A stretch of DNA of 64,000 bases, from NCBI GenBank assembly GCA_946811185.2, contig OX328096.1, positions 68,695,345-68,759,344 of the forward strand. The letters run 5' to 3'. The notes under the pieces were generated by a model. It made no database searches, was not told the DNA's origin, and was given only the letters and a program-made list of their open reading frames with translations. This DNA is from Hippopus hippopus. Lineage: Eukaryota; Mollusca; Bivalvia; Cardiida; Cardiidae. Shown piece by piece: positions 30,842 to 44,900 of this stretch. Numbering within the stretch: the first letter of the stretch is position 1; every line of letters begins with the position of its first letter. The translations under genes were made by a program, and so were the position numbers.

Positions 30842-32080
30842 CAGTAAAACTCCTTTATTAAGACCACCCATGATTCTTTTAAAATTTGGTCTTAATAGTC
30901 GGGTGGTCTAAATTCCAGGTTTAACTCACCTACGTTTTGATTTAAACCCCGACTCTGAGTAGACTTGTGTAGGTTAAAATGATTTGCAAAGTAAATGTAT
31001 TTTATTCAGGGAAGCCTATGCCCACACATGAAAATGGCAAGAACATTTTCATGGTCATTGAAAAGTTAGTATGTTTCTTGAATTTTATTAATAACTCCGT
31101 AAGTAGGAGCAGGTCAATTCATAAATTCCTATTTAAACACTTGCAGCCAGATATGTGCATAAATTACCAAAATGAATCAGAGACTAAATGATTTAATGCA
31201 ACTGACAGCACTTATCATATTCCCTCTCTTGATCTGCTTTTTTAATTTTGTGTCGTCTGAAGAACTCATATTCCATGTGCCAATTTTCATTTTCAAACAA
31301 AGATTTTCGAATACGCGGTAATCTTTGAGCATCTGACGTTTACAGTTAGTGTAATCCATAACTGCTTTTGCTTCATTTTGATTTTGATCTGAGTTCGAAC
31401 AGTCCTGCTAATCATCAATCTCATAATCGTGTTTACTTGTTAACAAATCGCATATTCTTTGTGGTATATTTATGTGATGGGTCACCAAAAACAAAAAATA
31501 ATAATTCCATCTTGATCATTACTAAAGCCAAGCATCTGAAATTACATCAGCTGGCTATAAACAATAAATCGTGAACACCCACATGTTGACATGCTTTCCA
31601 TCCGGGTCAGCGATATGTGATAAACCTTGATTACCGAGTAAAAGCCGTATCAATTCTTGAAGATATACTTAACAGGTTGTTTGATTACGCTATGTAACAT
31701 CCTGATCAATTTAAACACAATCATGTCACAATCAACGGTTGATGACAAACAGAAGACCAATAATTGATTCTCAATACCATCGGACCAAAGAATACTCGTA
31801 CATATGGTACAGCCTACACTTCAAGATTACAGACGCATGAAAATTAGCTGGTAGTAAGGAAGTTATGAAAATTGAGTGGTTGTTTCAAGCATTTAAAATC
31901 TATAGGTAAATTCACATTGGTACTGAAAATGGTGGTTGTAATTTCGGAATAGTGGGGTGCTCTGGATTCTGGGTTTGTGATCCTTGATCTCGAAGAAGGA
32001 AAAATTCCGTTCTGACAAAAATAGTTCGTAATAGCGGGTTGCTGGTATTGTCGGGTTGGTCTTGAGGAGAAGTTTTACTG
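30842..32080. mobile_element. pogo/Tigger-like non-autonomous element, TA target
   Basis: CAGTAAAACTCCTTTATTAA at the left and the inverse of CAGTAAAACTTCTCCTCAAG at the right (28-bp imperfect inverted repeats), TA outside both ends (30840-30841, 32081-32082). 1239 bp; small frames inside show no transposase motif I recognise. Confidence 0.75.
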
Positions 32081-32279
32081 TACCTGAAGATACTTTTGCA
32101 GTGTTAAGCATTTCATGACAAATGCAAAAATTGCTTTAACTAGTAATTTCTCCATCTGATACAATGTTATCTTACTTTGAGCCAGATCCCCCAGTCCAGT
32201 TGATAATGAACAGGGCTTAAAACCCATGAATCGCTGGTTCGATTCCTCGACTTGACCAAAAGTCATTGCATAATTTTTT

Positions 32280-32400
32280 AACAAACCAAAAACATTGTAG
32301 GAAAAACAGGCATAGCTTGCCACGGCTCCTTATCCAACAATGTTTTCAAAAGCTGTTACTTAGGGTGGGGGTTAAAAGTAATGTTTGAATGGTATCATGT
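32280..32400 (+). mobile_element. Family-1 fragment
   Basis: AACATTGTAGGAAAA, decayed apex, then CAATGTTTTCAAAAGC and GTTTGAATGGTATCATG. Confidence 0.5.
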
Positions 32401-32528
32401 TCATTCTTACAGTCTGACCTGTACTTATAGCTGTTCAATGATGTTTCACACAGCTTTCTCTTCTTCCCTACAATGTTTACAAAAGCCGCTTTTCTGAAGG
32501 TCATTAAAACACCCTGTTGTTTCATGCA

Positions 32529-32753
32529 AACTTTACCACATAATCCCCAGTTTTAATGACGCTTAAGAATAAACCTTTTGAAAACATTGTGGGAAAAGGA
32601 GAAAATGCTGTTAATCAGCATTTTCTCCTTTTCCCACTATGTTTTCTACCCCATCAAGGACAAGTTCCATCGATTGACCTACATTAGAGATGTCATCTGC
32701 AAATGCTTTCAGTTTGGACAGGTTTATGATTTACTTGTGTGGGAAAGAGTTAA
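32529..32753 (-). mobile_element. Family-1 element abutting the TSEN54 stop codon
   Basis: ACTTTACCACATAATCCCC to TGTGTGGGAAAGAGTTAA; 19 bp separate its end from the TSEN54 TAA on the other strand. Confidence 0.85.
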
Positions 32754-32772
32754 ATATAAAAGGGAAACAATT

Positions 32773-32929
32773 TTATCCCATTGTGATATCAAGAGGTAGG
32801 TGAAAGTCTGTAACACTGTAAAATGCAATATTTCCCGTCTCGACAACAGCCCAGTTTAGAGGCACTTCGTCTCCTAGGTAACAGTTTATAGATCTCATAT
32901 CTGACAACTCTGGCATTGGATCACTGCAT
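32773..32929 (-). CDS. TSEN54: TSEN54 exon 9 (C-terminus and stop)
   Basis: Residues 523-574 and TAA (32775-32773). CSDPMPELSDM, then VPLNWAVVETGNIAFYSVTD, FHLPLDITMG; human has [20 protein letters not shown] and FTLPQDVGH at the very end. The stop codon is only 19 bp from the TTAA end of a family-1 element (32529-32753), so the 3' untranslated region must contain that element or end within it. No clear AATAAA was seen just downstream. Confidence 0.93.
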
Positions 32930-35900
32930 CTGAAATTGAAAGAGTTGGAAAATTAACAGCTTGTGCCAATCATCACAGGTTATAGAGCTTATATTTGACA
33001 ATTCTGGCACTTGATCACTGCATCTGTAGTTGAAGGACTAGAGAGAATTGACACACTTCAGCCTGTATTGCTTGCAGTGCAGATCAAGATCAGACATCAG
33101 GTCATTGTATTTCAACCCTTATCCTGCTAAATAAATGAAATGAAACTTTCAAGCTGATGATAAAAAATGCAATTAATGTTCTTTCAATTTATTTTTTGTG
33201 GGGAAAACATCTCCTTATTGGACAGTGTAGATCAAAGATCAGACTGCACGTTCTGTGCAGTCTGATCTTGATCTACACTGTCCGCTAAAGGTCAGTGAGT
33301 TGCACTTGGCAGCCTAAGAGTAAAAACACATTTTATCTGTATTGCAGCTGATCACTCACTGAAACAGGGTGGTAAAAGGAGAATCTGCTGGTAATGAGCA
33401 ATTTTTTATTTTTTTTTTGCAACAATATTTTTACATACATGTATATACATAATTTGTTTATGATACCTTCTACATACAAGGACATTTTCAAAGAAGACTG
33501 CTGTGAATTTTTCTTAAGTTGGAAATGTGTGCATTGAACAGTACCAAGCCTGGTATTGCAGTCAACAGCATACAAGACTTAAAACTACGGGGTCGCTGGT
33601 TTAAATCCCCAGCTTTTCCAATTTCTCTCTGAGGATTGATGATAGTCATTGAGACAGGTTTCATTTCTCTCTCACTACTACCCATTGTTTCGACATTGCC
33701 TATGTGGGAAAGCAGCAAATAAGTCGGGAAGGATACTGTGCCAAGCACTGGAAAAGCAGGATAGGTGCACTGACCACCGTTATATATCTGAAATAATGCT
33801 GAAAACAGCATTAAACACCATAAAGTATATACTCACTTGAACAGTAGAAAGCTAAGATGTGTAGATCATAGCAAAAGTTAAATTTACCTAGCCACAACCA
33901 CTCTGTGATCTGGTATACCTGGGGATGACTTTCTAAACTTTACATCTGGTTTATACACATCAAAATGGGGCAAAGTTTTTGGTGCCTGGCCACTGCTAGA
34001 AAAAAATTATTTCCTTGGCATTTACACCCTTTCTACCACACAATTTCAAGTTTTAATGACCCTGTAAGAAAAGACTTTTGAAAATATAACGAGAGGAGAA
34101 AAGGGTGGTGACCAGTATTTTCTCCTTTTCTAACAACATTTTATACTCTTTCACAGACCACTCTCCTCTTTAGAGCCATAATGAAATACAGTGAAACTCT
34201 GATATTGCGAATTTCAGGGGACCGCCAGATTTAGTTCGCTGTAAGCATAATTCACTATATTGATAGTGTGAACTTCGCTATATTTTCTGACTCTTAGATG
34301 TACAGATGTACATGCAGTACAACATCTATTCAACAAAAGAGATGTTCTAACATACCTTGACAAAAATTTCCGTAGTTATATAATACAGTGAATGTTAAGT
34401 CAATAAATTATTTAGCATTGTTTGTTTTCTTTTTTTTTTATAGGTAATCCACTTATATTCAAAACTGAAGCATAAATTGTCCTATGCAGTCCTTTTTATT
34501 TTTGGCTGCTAGGAGTTTAAAAGAAACAAACAGCCGACTTATTTTTCTGCTGACTACACAAAACATATGACACGAGTGCCCATGTGGTGTAGAAACAACC
34601 ATTACTAAACGCAAAAGAAACTATCAGCCAGAGTAAAGCAGACATGATATTGGCTTATTTTGTGGTCATTTTGTAGATTTGAGGTCGACTTGCAACCAGG
34701 TATCAATTTCTTGGAGCAAAACCGTTGTAAGTGTGTACAATAAACACGTGCAGTACGACCTTCTTGCTTCGAAAAATTTGCATGTTACGTCATACCCTAA
34801 TTTAAATTTTACTGCAAACATTTGTGTACCCGCGACAGGCGTGAAATCTTATTGACAGACGGCTTGTTCTACAATTTTGGTTGTTCTAATTTACTCTGCA
34901 GATGGCAAAATGGCAGATTTCAATGCGTTGGCGGATTGTGTAGATAGACATCGGACTCAACAGAACGTGCAGTCTGATCTTGATCTATACCATCCACTGC
35001 TGAAAAATGACTTAAATTATATAAGAAAGATACATCTTTTTAGATCTAAAAAGGTGTGAAAATATTTAAAACGCATGCATTTCAATATTGAAAACATGCC
35101 GAAACTAGATCTACGGCAGTTTTGACCCCATCGTCTGTGCTATAAATCGATATAAATTTGTCGGATTATTAATTTCGGACAAACAATCGGGCAACAAGGT
35201 AAAAAAACCCTGTTTTTTTTTTTTTAATGATAATTTCTAGGTGAAGACCCTGTCACTAATAAAAAAGATATTTTTTTTCATGTCGGAGTGAATTGGCGAG
35301 TTACAGTACATGCAGTCAATAGCGGAAGTAGTTTGTTTGAATGTGGTCTACACTTTTTCCACAAGTAGAGATTAAAAGCACCTGCAGACAACAATTTTCA
35401 ACTTAAGTGGTCAATTAATTGTATACTGTGCTGCGGTAATTAACGATCCATAACATAATCACCTCTTTGGACCCATGTATTATGTAATGAATTACACAAG
35501 TTGGCATAAAGCTGTGAATAACTTTGGGAGATTAAAGTTCCCTTAGGAGTTCACTTTACAGCAGGTATTTTCCTCAGTTTTAATTCAGTCGGGACCGGAC
35601 TTTTGATTTGCCATATGCAAAACTTCGCTATATCAAAATTTGCTGTAACAGTGCTTTTTCATATAGGCTAAAGAAGCATTTGGTCGGGGAATCGATTTCA
35701 CTTCGTACAAACCGGAGCTTCGCAGTATCAGAGTTTGCTATAAATATGTTTTACTGTAGTCTCCGCATACACTTTCAAAATCAATGCATCTAAAATTTTG
35801 TCATTTTGTAAAGGATTAAAGGCATAAGGTATTTCATTTTGCATTGATTCCATAACATGCCTTTATTTCACATCATGTAAAGCTGTAAGATGAACTAAAT

Positions 35901-38900
35901 GCAATATAAGGAGCTACATATTCTTTTATCTAAATTATTTTCTATACATAACAGTAACATATTACATGTATTTTAACTCTTTACCAAACAACAAAATCTT
36001 ACACATCTCCAAATTAGAAGCATTTTCAGGCGACAAATTAAATGTCATTCAAAAACTGAAATTCACTATTTGGAGGTTCCAAAACACTGCAGGAAAAAAG
36101 GAAATTGCTGGTCTCTAGCATTATCTGCTTTTCCCACAATGTTTTCCACCCTTTTAAGGACAATTTACGTCACTTCAGCCACATTTGATTTATTGTCTGC
36201 AAATGCTTTCAATTTGGGCATGTCTAAAATTTTTGAGTTAAGTAAAGAGTAACCTAATTTACTCATTACCTCCTCCTTATACCTTTTTCCTACTTATCTA
36301 GTGCAAATCACTTTTGAAAACACTGTAGTAAAAGGACAAATAGCGAACAAATACGGATTTCCCCCTTTGCAACAATATTGTCAAGTTTTGTCAGTTAAGC
36401 TGTACTTAAGTTAACTCTTTACAACACAACAAAATTAAACTTGTCCAAACTTAAAGCATTTGCAGATGACAAATGTTGCTAAAATGATGATTTAAGTCAA
36501 GGGTAGAAAACATTGTGGAAAAGGAGAAAATGCTGGTTACCAGCATTTTCTCCTTTTCCCACAATGTTTTCAAAAGCCTTGTCCTGTAGGATCATTAAAA
36601 CTCAGAATTGTTTGGTAAAAGTTTAATATAATTAACTAATTCAATAAAAACGAATCCTTAACAGAATGCTCACCTATCAAAACTAGAAGATTCCTCCTTT
36701 ATAATGTGTAACTGTTCCAAAACTGCACCTTCAATGGAAACAATGTGATAATGATTTCAGGGCAAACTAGAACTGTTGCAAAGTGGACGAATACCCCCAA
36801 CCAGCACTTTGTCACTGAAGCAGCACAATCAGAGAATGGAAATGATTTTCAAAACAAAGATCAACCATGACCTTGATCTTTGACCCATGTGACACATAAA
36901 CAATAGATCACCTCCATGGATCATGGGCAACACTTGTATAAAGTTTCGTGATCCTAGGTCAAAAAGCTATTGAGTTAGAGCACGAAAGCGATTTTCAAAC
37001 AAACCTTGACCTTTGACCCACGTGACCCCAAAACAAAAGGGCAGCTGCTTGGGTCATGAGCAACACTTGTATAAAGTTAAAAGGTTCACCTGTGACCTTG
37101 ACCATTGACCCATGTGACCAGAAACCAATAGGGCAGCTCCTTGGGTCATAAGCAACACTTGTATGAAGTTAGAGGGTCCTAGGTCAAACAGCTTTTGAGT
37201 TAGAGCATGGGAATGAAAAAATCTACAGAAGTTTTTGGACAAGTCTAAATTTTTGTATTTTGGTAAGTATTAAGACTGTTGTTTTCTTGTAATGAGTTAC
37301 TGTAGGTATTTTTCAAACATACCTGTAGATATTGCAAGCTCTGGTTTAACCAACGGTTCAATATTTTCAAAAAGATGAGGAAACTCTGTCCTTCTTTTCT
37401 TTTCAGTTCTTCTTCTGTTCATTTCCAGTTTATATTCCTGCCAGTTCTTGCAAGATTTAATAGCTGTCTTATATCCTACTCCCATAAATTGATTTGAAAA
37501 TTTCAAGTTCTCATTAGTGTCTGTTTCTTCCTTTCTGTTCTTCTTTTTTTCTTTCTTCTGATTTATATTTCTCACTCTGTCAAACTGATACTTCTCGCAC
37601 TTTGTTTCCATGTTATCTGGAGTTTGATTTTTATGCGGCTGTTCTAGCACAATAACTGAAGCATCAACCCCAAAATCTGGAAAAATAATTTCGTTAAAAT
37701 TCCATGAGGAATATCTAACCTCAATTGTCTGTTTTGCTTTTTTGATTGCCCTAATTTCTGATTCATCACTACCTAGCTTCACATCAATGCCTCCTGAACT
37801 GTCAGCTGTAAGTTGTGAATGTCTTTCCTTTGTCATAGACAGTTTAAAACCTCCTTCATCAGTTGTTGGTTTAACAGTATCTCCTTCAAGAGTACTTACT
37901 TTGTCAATATCATCTAGACCAGATACATCAGACTTATCATCTAGCTCCTCTGCATATTTGTTTCTATCTTCTAATCTGCTTTCATACTGATGACTTTGTG
38001 CATCAAGCCCCTCAACATTACCATGTGTCTCATGAATATCTGAATCTATCTCCATTTCTTCCACTAATTCAGCTGTGTTATTCTCATTATCAAAGTCATT
38101 AGTTTGAGCTTCTGGTAAGCTGACATTACTTGAAGAATGGTTTTTGGACATTTTTTCAGCATACTGTTTTCTCTGTAGAGACTTCCTCTCTCTCCTGGAG
38201 AGAGCCTTGTCTAAACCAATCTGTTGCTCATACTTTGTTAGTTTCAATCTGTATGTAAAAAAGAAAAAGAGAGAGAAAAATAGCAAACATCTTAACTGTT
38301 TACCACATGACAAATATGAAGACATGTCCAAACTGAAAGCATTTTGCAGATGACAATTTAAATGTGGCTCATGGATGGAATTTATCTTTGACAGGGTAGA
38401 AAACAATATGAGAAAAGAAGAAAATGCTGGTTACTAGCATTTTCTCCTTTTTCTACAATGTTTTCACAAGGCTTCTTTCTCAGGGTTGTTAAAACTCCGG
38501 ATTATTTGGTAAGTTAATAAATCATCAAATGGTTTGTTCAGACAAAAATTAGTTCATTATGTGGTATACTTACTTTTTAGGCATCTGCAGACAAGCAAGC
38601 AATTTCTACCATTCCTAAAGATTTCTTCCATAGCATTCAGCAAAGAAATTTTCTTTTACGTACAGTTTCTACTTTACCTTAAATGTCCCGATCTGCAGGA
38701 TGTCTAAAAATACGCAGTTGTATCAAGCAGTCAGTCTTTTTCCATAATGTTTTTCCATAGTGTTGAAAAATTGTTTACCTTTACATCAAATGTTTGCCAT
38801 TAACCTTTAGGCTGCTAAGCGCGACTCAATGGCCTTTTCCAGACACTGTAGAACAGTGCAAGGTGATCTTTGATCTACAGTGTCCAATAAGGAGATATTG

Positions 38901-41900
38901 TTTCCCCAAAGAATAAGTTTGAAATCACAATATTTGAGTTTTTAGGATCGACTTGATTGTATCATAAAAGTTATTTAGCAGGTTAAGGGTTCGCATGTTA
39001 AGAATTAATGTAATTTGTAATATTTCTGGTATATCTTGAAATAGCCTGTAACCCTTTACCACACCATGGAATTTTAGACTGGTCCAAATTGAAAGCATTT
39101 ACAGACGACAAAATTTTAGACTGGTCCAAATTAAAAGCGTTTACATACGACAAAATTAACCTGACTAGACTATTAAAATTTGTTTACAGAAGGCTAGAAA
39201 ACTTTGTAAGAAAAGGAGAAAATGCTGGTTGCCAGCATTTTATCCTTTTCCCACAATGTTTTTAAAAAGCCTTCTTCTTCAGGGTCGTTGAAAGTCGAGA
39301 TTGTGTGGTAAAGAGTTAAAGTCATTGGTCAAGGCAGTTCAGAGGCTATTTATCATTCTTCATTTCTGATTTTTTAAGTCTCAATTAAACATGAATTTCA
39401 AAACTACTTAAAAAGTTGCCAGGTCATTCTATCTTTTATATACTTTTACCTAATTTTAAAATTAATTTTTCTGCCATCAACAAACACTTGGACTGACTAT
39501 ATAGTAACTGACTGTCATCTTCACAATAATTTCTATACTTTTAAAAGGTATGATTTAAATTTAAATGCACTGTAACACTCACATTGTTACTTCTGGCAGC
39601 CACTGGCCTTTATTGGAGCATCAAATACAAAATGTCTCCAGAATTAAATTAAGTTAAAACTACCTATTTACCTCCCTTGATGGCGCAATACCACATAACC
39701 AATCCGCCTGAGATGGGCAAACACTTGGTAATACTCTAATGTGATATTTTTATCCAGAAACAGCATATAGCCCTCATAGATGCTGAGTGGAAGCCCATAG
39801 TACCATACCTCAAGGACATTCTAAAATATAATCATCTTGCCACTTAACATAATATACTGTTTTTCCCCACGCCCACGCAGAAGCATTGTAACCCTTTATC
39901 ACAGAGTCCTGACTTTTAACGGCCCTCAGGAGGAAGGCATTTGAAAACAATGTGGGAAAAGGAGAAAATGCTTGTAACCAGCATTTTCTCCTTTTCCCAC
40001 AATTTTTTTCTACTCTTCAAAATACAACTACATTTTTTGAGTCACACTGGTTTTGTCGTCTTTGAGTGCTTACAATCTGAACAAGTCTAAAATTTTGTCA
40101 TTGTTGAAGAGTTAATAAAACAGCAAGGAATCCTTTTTGGAGAGCGATGAGAAAAAATGAGCTCTTAATGATATATTTTTCAATCATGATTCTTTTAAGT
40201 CTTTACCAACAGACCGTATTTCTGAAGGGTCCAAATTGAAAGCATTTGCAGACAACAAATTAAATGCTGCCCAAATAATTGGATTTCTCTTTCTGAAAAG
40301 TTAGAAAACATTGTGGTGAAAGAGAAAATGCTGGTTACCAGCATTTTTTCTCCTTTTCCCACAGTGTTTTCAAAAGTCTAATTTACCAGGGTCGCTTAAA
40401 CTTGGGATTGTATGGTAATGGGTTAAAAATCCGGTAAAAATTCATGTGCATTTAATTATGATTCCAGTGACAAATTTCCACAATCACTCTAAATCAAATT
40501 TTAGTTGTAACTTTGCAAGACTTATAATTTGATTGGCTGAGACAGAGACAGAACTCCTCTCATAACTTTTTACCAAACAGCAAAATTTTACACTTGTCCA
40601 AATTGAAGGCAATTGCAGACAACACATTAAATATGCTCCAAATGAGTTGATTTGTGTTTAATAGGATAAAAAACATGGAAAATGGAGAAAATGCTGGTTG
40701 CCACAGGTTATCAAAGCTTTTGCACACAATTTCAGCCTCATGGGTAAAAAACAGGGGTCTTAGAGGGAAATATTAATCAAAATCAGACTGCACAGAACAT
40801 ATAGCCTGGGAATATTCTTGGTCTAATTATAGTTTTTGAAATTATCACAACTTCGGATTGGCTAAACCATTTGGTTTAGCCAATCAAAAGTTGTGTTATT
40901 TTCAAATTTAAGAGAACTTGAAGAAAAAGACTAAGAATGTTCTTATGAATAGTTGTTGAATATGATCCTGATCTTGGATCTATACTATCTACTTGTTCTG
41001 TCAAATTGATAGAATCTTTATAAGTTTCAGTAAATTACATTTTCAACTATTGAAAAAGGTCCAGTTTCTATATTCTGTGCCAAAAGATTTAATACTGTCA
41101 AAATATTTGAGCCATGCCCTGTGAAAACAGGGTTTAACCCATTACCACACAATCCCTACTTTTGACGACCCTGAGAAAGGAGCCTTTAGAAAACATTGTG
41201 GGAAAAGGAGAAAATGCTGGTAACCAGCATTTTCTCCTTTTCCCACAATGTTTTCTCTCCTCTTTGATACAAATTTCAAATTTTCAGTCACTTTTGTTTT
41301 GTTGTCTGCAAATGCTTTCAATTTGGACCAGTCTAAAATTTTGTCATTTGGTAATGAGTTAAAGCATCTGCAAAAAGTATCAACCCAGGTCAGTTTGCAA
41401 AGTCTGAAAATATTTACAAATTGGTTCTACAGTTTCATTAAATATGGCAATATGCGAATGTATACAAATTGGTTCTGCATATTCATCAAATAGGTTACCA
41501 GCATCTTTTCATTTTCCCACAATGTATTCAAAAGGCGACTTTTTTAGGGTCGTTCAAACGTGGGGTTGAATGTTAGGCAAATAATTTCATCCAACTCACA
41601 CCTCTTAAAGTGCAAAGAATCAATTGATTGATAGTATGGTGTTTTAATACTATTTTCATCATTATTCAGTTGCATCATGGTGGCAAATACAGCCATTTAT
41701 GCTTTCCTGGAGTTTCTTTTTACCAGTACTTTGTACAATACTCATTCCAAGCCACAGGCTGCTTTCCCACATCACCATTGTTGAAACAATGATCAGCAGT
41801 GAGAGAGGAATAAATTCTGTAGCAATGACCATCATCAATCCTAGGACAGAAACTGGCTGAGCTGATGATTTGAACCAGCAACAGAATGTAAAGAAAGATT

Positions 41901-44900
41901 AGCTTGAAGTATTTCTCTTTAACCCTTTACCAAACAATCCCTGATTTTAACAACTCTGAGGAAGAAGCCTTTTGAAAACACTGTGGAAAAAGGAGAAAAT
42001 GCTGGTAACCAGCATTTTCTCCTTTTCCCACAATGTTTTCTACTCTTCCAAAGTCAAGTTTCAAGTTTTGAGTCACGTTTATTTTATCGTCTGCAAATGC
42101 TTTCACTTTGAACCAGTCTAAGATTTTGTCGTATGGTAAAGAGTTAAGTATGGGATGCCAAAGTCTCTTTCTTATCAACATTCATGGCTTAACTCTTTAC
42201 CAAAGAACAAAAAATGATTCCTGTATTTGATAAGGTAGAAAAAATTGTAGGAAAAGAAGAAAATGCCGGTAACCAGCAATATACTTCTCCCACAATATTT
42301 TCAAAAACCTTCTCTTACAGGGTTGTTGAAACTTGGAATTGTGTGGTTGAGTTGAACTAGGCTATTATTATCTATTTAGCAGTAAAGCTGCCTGCAGTTG
42401 GTTGTAAGAAAAGGATAGATAACAATGATTATTTACTCACAGTTTCCATGAGAAACAAAGCTTCCTCAGGATACAGCCATTTCCTCTTGCTATCAACAAA
42501 ACCCATGTGCTCCCAAAAGTTTCTCTAAAAAGTTAATATATAAGGGTCATGCTCTGTGAAAAGGGGGCTTAATGCATCTGCAAAAAGTATTGACCCACAT
42601 CAGCCTGCGCAGTCCGCCTGACATGGATCAAAACCTTTTGCCAATTTGTAAATTTTCTGCATATCGATGGACCAATCTACCTCATGATTCAGTTAGTTGT
42701 TAGACTAAATAGTTTTTATGGATCCATAATCATGTTATGACTTGCCTGGTATAATGCATCCCACAGATGCATTCAACCTCCTGTTACTACAGCATGGTTC
42801 ATAGATTGACTGATTGAATGTATGTATGGTGTTTAATGCCGTTTTCAACATTCTTTCAATTATATCTTGGTGGCCAGTGCACCTATCCATGCTTTCCTGG
42901 AGTTTCCTTTACCAGTACTCTGCACAACTTCTTTCCAAGCCACTGGCTGCTTTCCAACAAAACCATCGTCGAAACAATGGTCAGCGGTGAGAGAGGAATG
43001 AATTCTGTCACAAAGACTATCATCAATCCTCGGAAAGAAATTTACTGAGCCGGGGATCAAACCCGCCGCTCAAACCCGCGACCCAATGTCCTCAAGTCCT
43101 GTATGCTACTGACTGAGCTATTGGGGCTTGGCATGGTTCATATAAATGTATTTCAAACACAATGTACAGGCAATTTTAAAACAAACCATAAGCTACAACA
43201 GTTTTTACAGCCAATTGTTGCAAGTGCATGGCATGTGATACTGCTCAGGATGGAAGAATGTTGCTGATCACTAGTACTGGGGCTCTATGGCTGGGGCTCT
43301 ATGGTGTCTTCCCAAGGACACTCCTACTAAAGACCCAGTGTCTTGGGCAAGGATCAAAACCACAACCTGGATCATTTATCAATCACACTAATCAAACAAA
43401 GGATTAACACAATGCCGGCTTTTAAAATCCTGGGAAGGAGGCCTTTTTGAAAACATTGTGGGAAAAGGAGAAAATGCTGGTAACCAGCATTTTCTCCTTT
43501 TCCCACAATGTTTTCTACCTGATCAAAGAAAATTTCCATCATTCGAGCCACTTTGCAGAGTGTGCTGTGCTTTTTCTAGCTTGAGGTTTTTGTACCATTT
43601 GGTAACTGGAGTTGGGGGTACACAAACAAAGATGGGGGTTCAGATCTAAACTACATAATTTCATTTAAATATCAAGTTTTAATGACAGCCTATTAAAAGA
43701 TAGACTGTTTTCATGCGATATGCGCAAACAAGATTTTATAGATAGATCTACATGTTCACAGTTATAAGCCCTTCAAACATTTTAGGAACCTTTCCTAAAG
43801 CTGTGCAAACATTTTTGGCAAAATCAATTTTAATGTTTGCTAAAACAAGCAGGTAAGTAATATACCATGGAACTGGTCCAATTCCTGTAAAAAAATCTAT
43901 CAAATCGGTAGTGTTGGGCAATCAGTTTAAATTCACAAATGATTATCGCTTTGTAATCGGAAGAGCAAACCAACTAGCTATCGGTTGTACAATCGGTTTC
44001 TCCGTTGAACTGAGAATGCCTTTTTGCTTTAAATACTGTGACAATTTGTCTACATGATAGTAAGTTTATAAAGATGTTGTGTTTTGTACTTTAAAAATCA
44101 ATGGAAATACAATACCATTAATTCTTTTGGCTTTATTTAATATCATTTATTTTGATCTTTAAATTTTAATTTCCAAACCAGTTAAAAAAATTCAGACATA
44201 TTTCAAGCATTTGCAGACGACCCCCCCCCTTTAGATCTATATTTTCATTTCATAAAACAACAATTTTTTCACTCATGAACAGAATTTTAGCTTCCACTTA
44301 TTGTTTATTCAGAGATTTGTGTAAATTCACTGTTTAAATTCATTATTAAAGATGAGAAGATAGTTTGAAGTCCCTCTGATCGGACGATGCCACGCTGATC
44401 ATTGTAGTGTCATGGGTTTTCACGGTTATTTTGGCGATCAATTTTTCGTGTCAATTAATTTCTGGAGAAGTATTACCACATGATTTTACATCAGTTAGTC
44501 ATTTTGAATAGCAGGTAACTTTAAAATCTGTCACTTTACACTAGATAAGGTTTCCAAGCGTCGAAACCCGGGCTCAGGGATCAAATGAGAAACTTGCCGA
44601 GTTGTCAAATTTTCTCAAGACATCCATGGACAAAAATTTCTTTCTCATTTTTCCGGCCAATTTTCGTTTTTGTTATCACTATATTGAATCCTAGAGTGTG
44701 ATTAATATTAGTCACAAAACCAAGCGCTAAAAACTAGTATCCACGTTTCGCGCCAGGGCGAGCTTCTGTACCGACTACAATCGATTCCGGGCTTTCTCAA
44801 TAGCTTATCGCAATCGGAAGCCAAAACCAACCGACTTTCGACTATAGTCAATCATTGGCCCACCACTACAAATCGGATTACAGTGTATGAACGAAAATTT

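Noticed and set aside
30979..31574. Possible transposase frames inside the pogo-like element
   Set aside because: Frames are under 75 codons, and no DDE/DDD or helix-turn-helix motif could be recognised.
32578..32799. Many short frames with ...EKEKMLVTSIFSFSHNVF (also at 22825, 63268, 54298, 30109 and elsewhere)
   Set aside because: All are translations of the family-1 palindrome and change reading frame between copies; they are not a protein family.
38249..38406. Upstream part of the 369-codon minus-strand frame, with a Met start and a hydrophobic stretch
   Set aside because: This is intron and family-1 sequence; the acceptor at 38249-38250 and homology to SEN54 place the exon edge at 38248.
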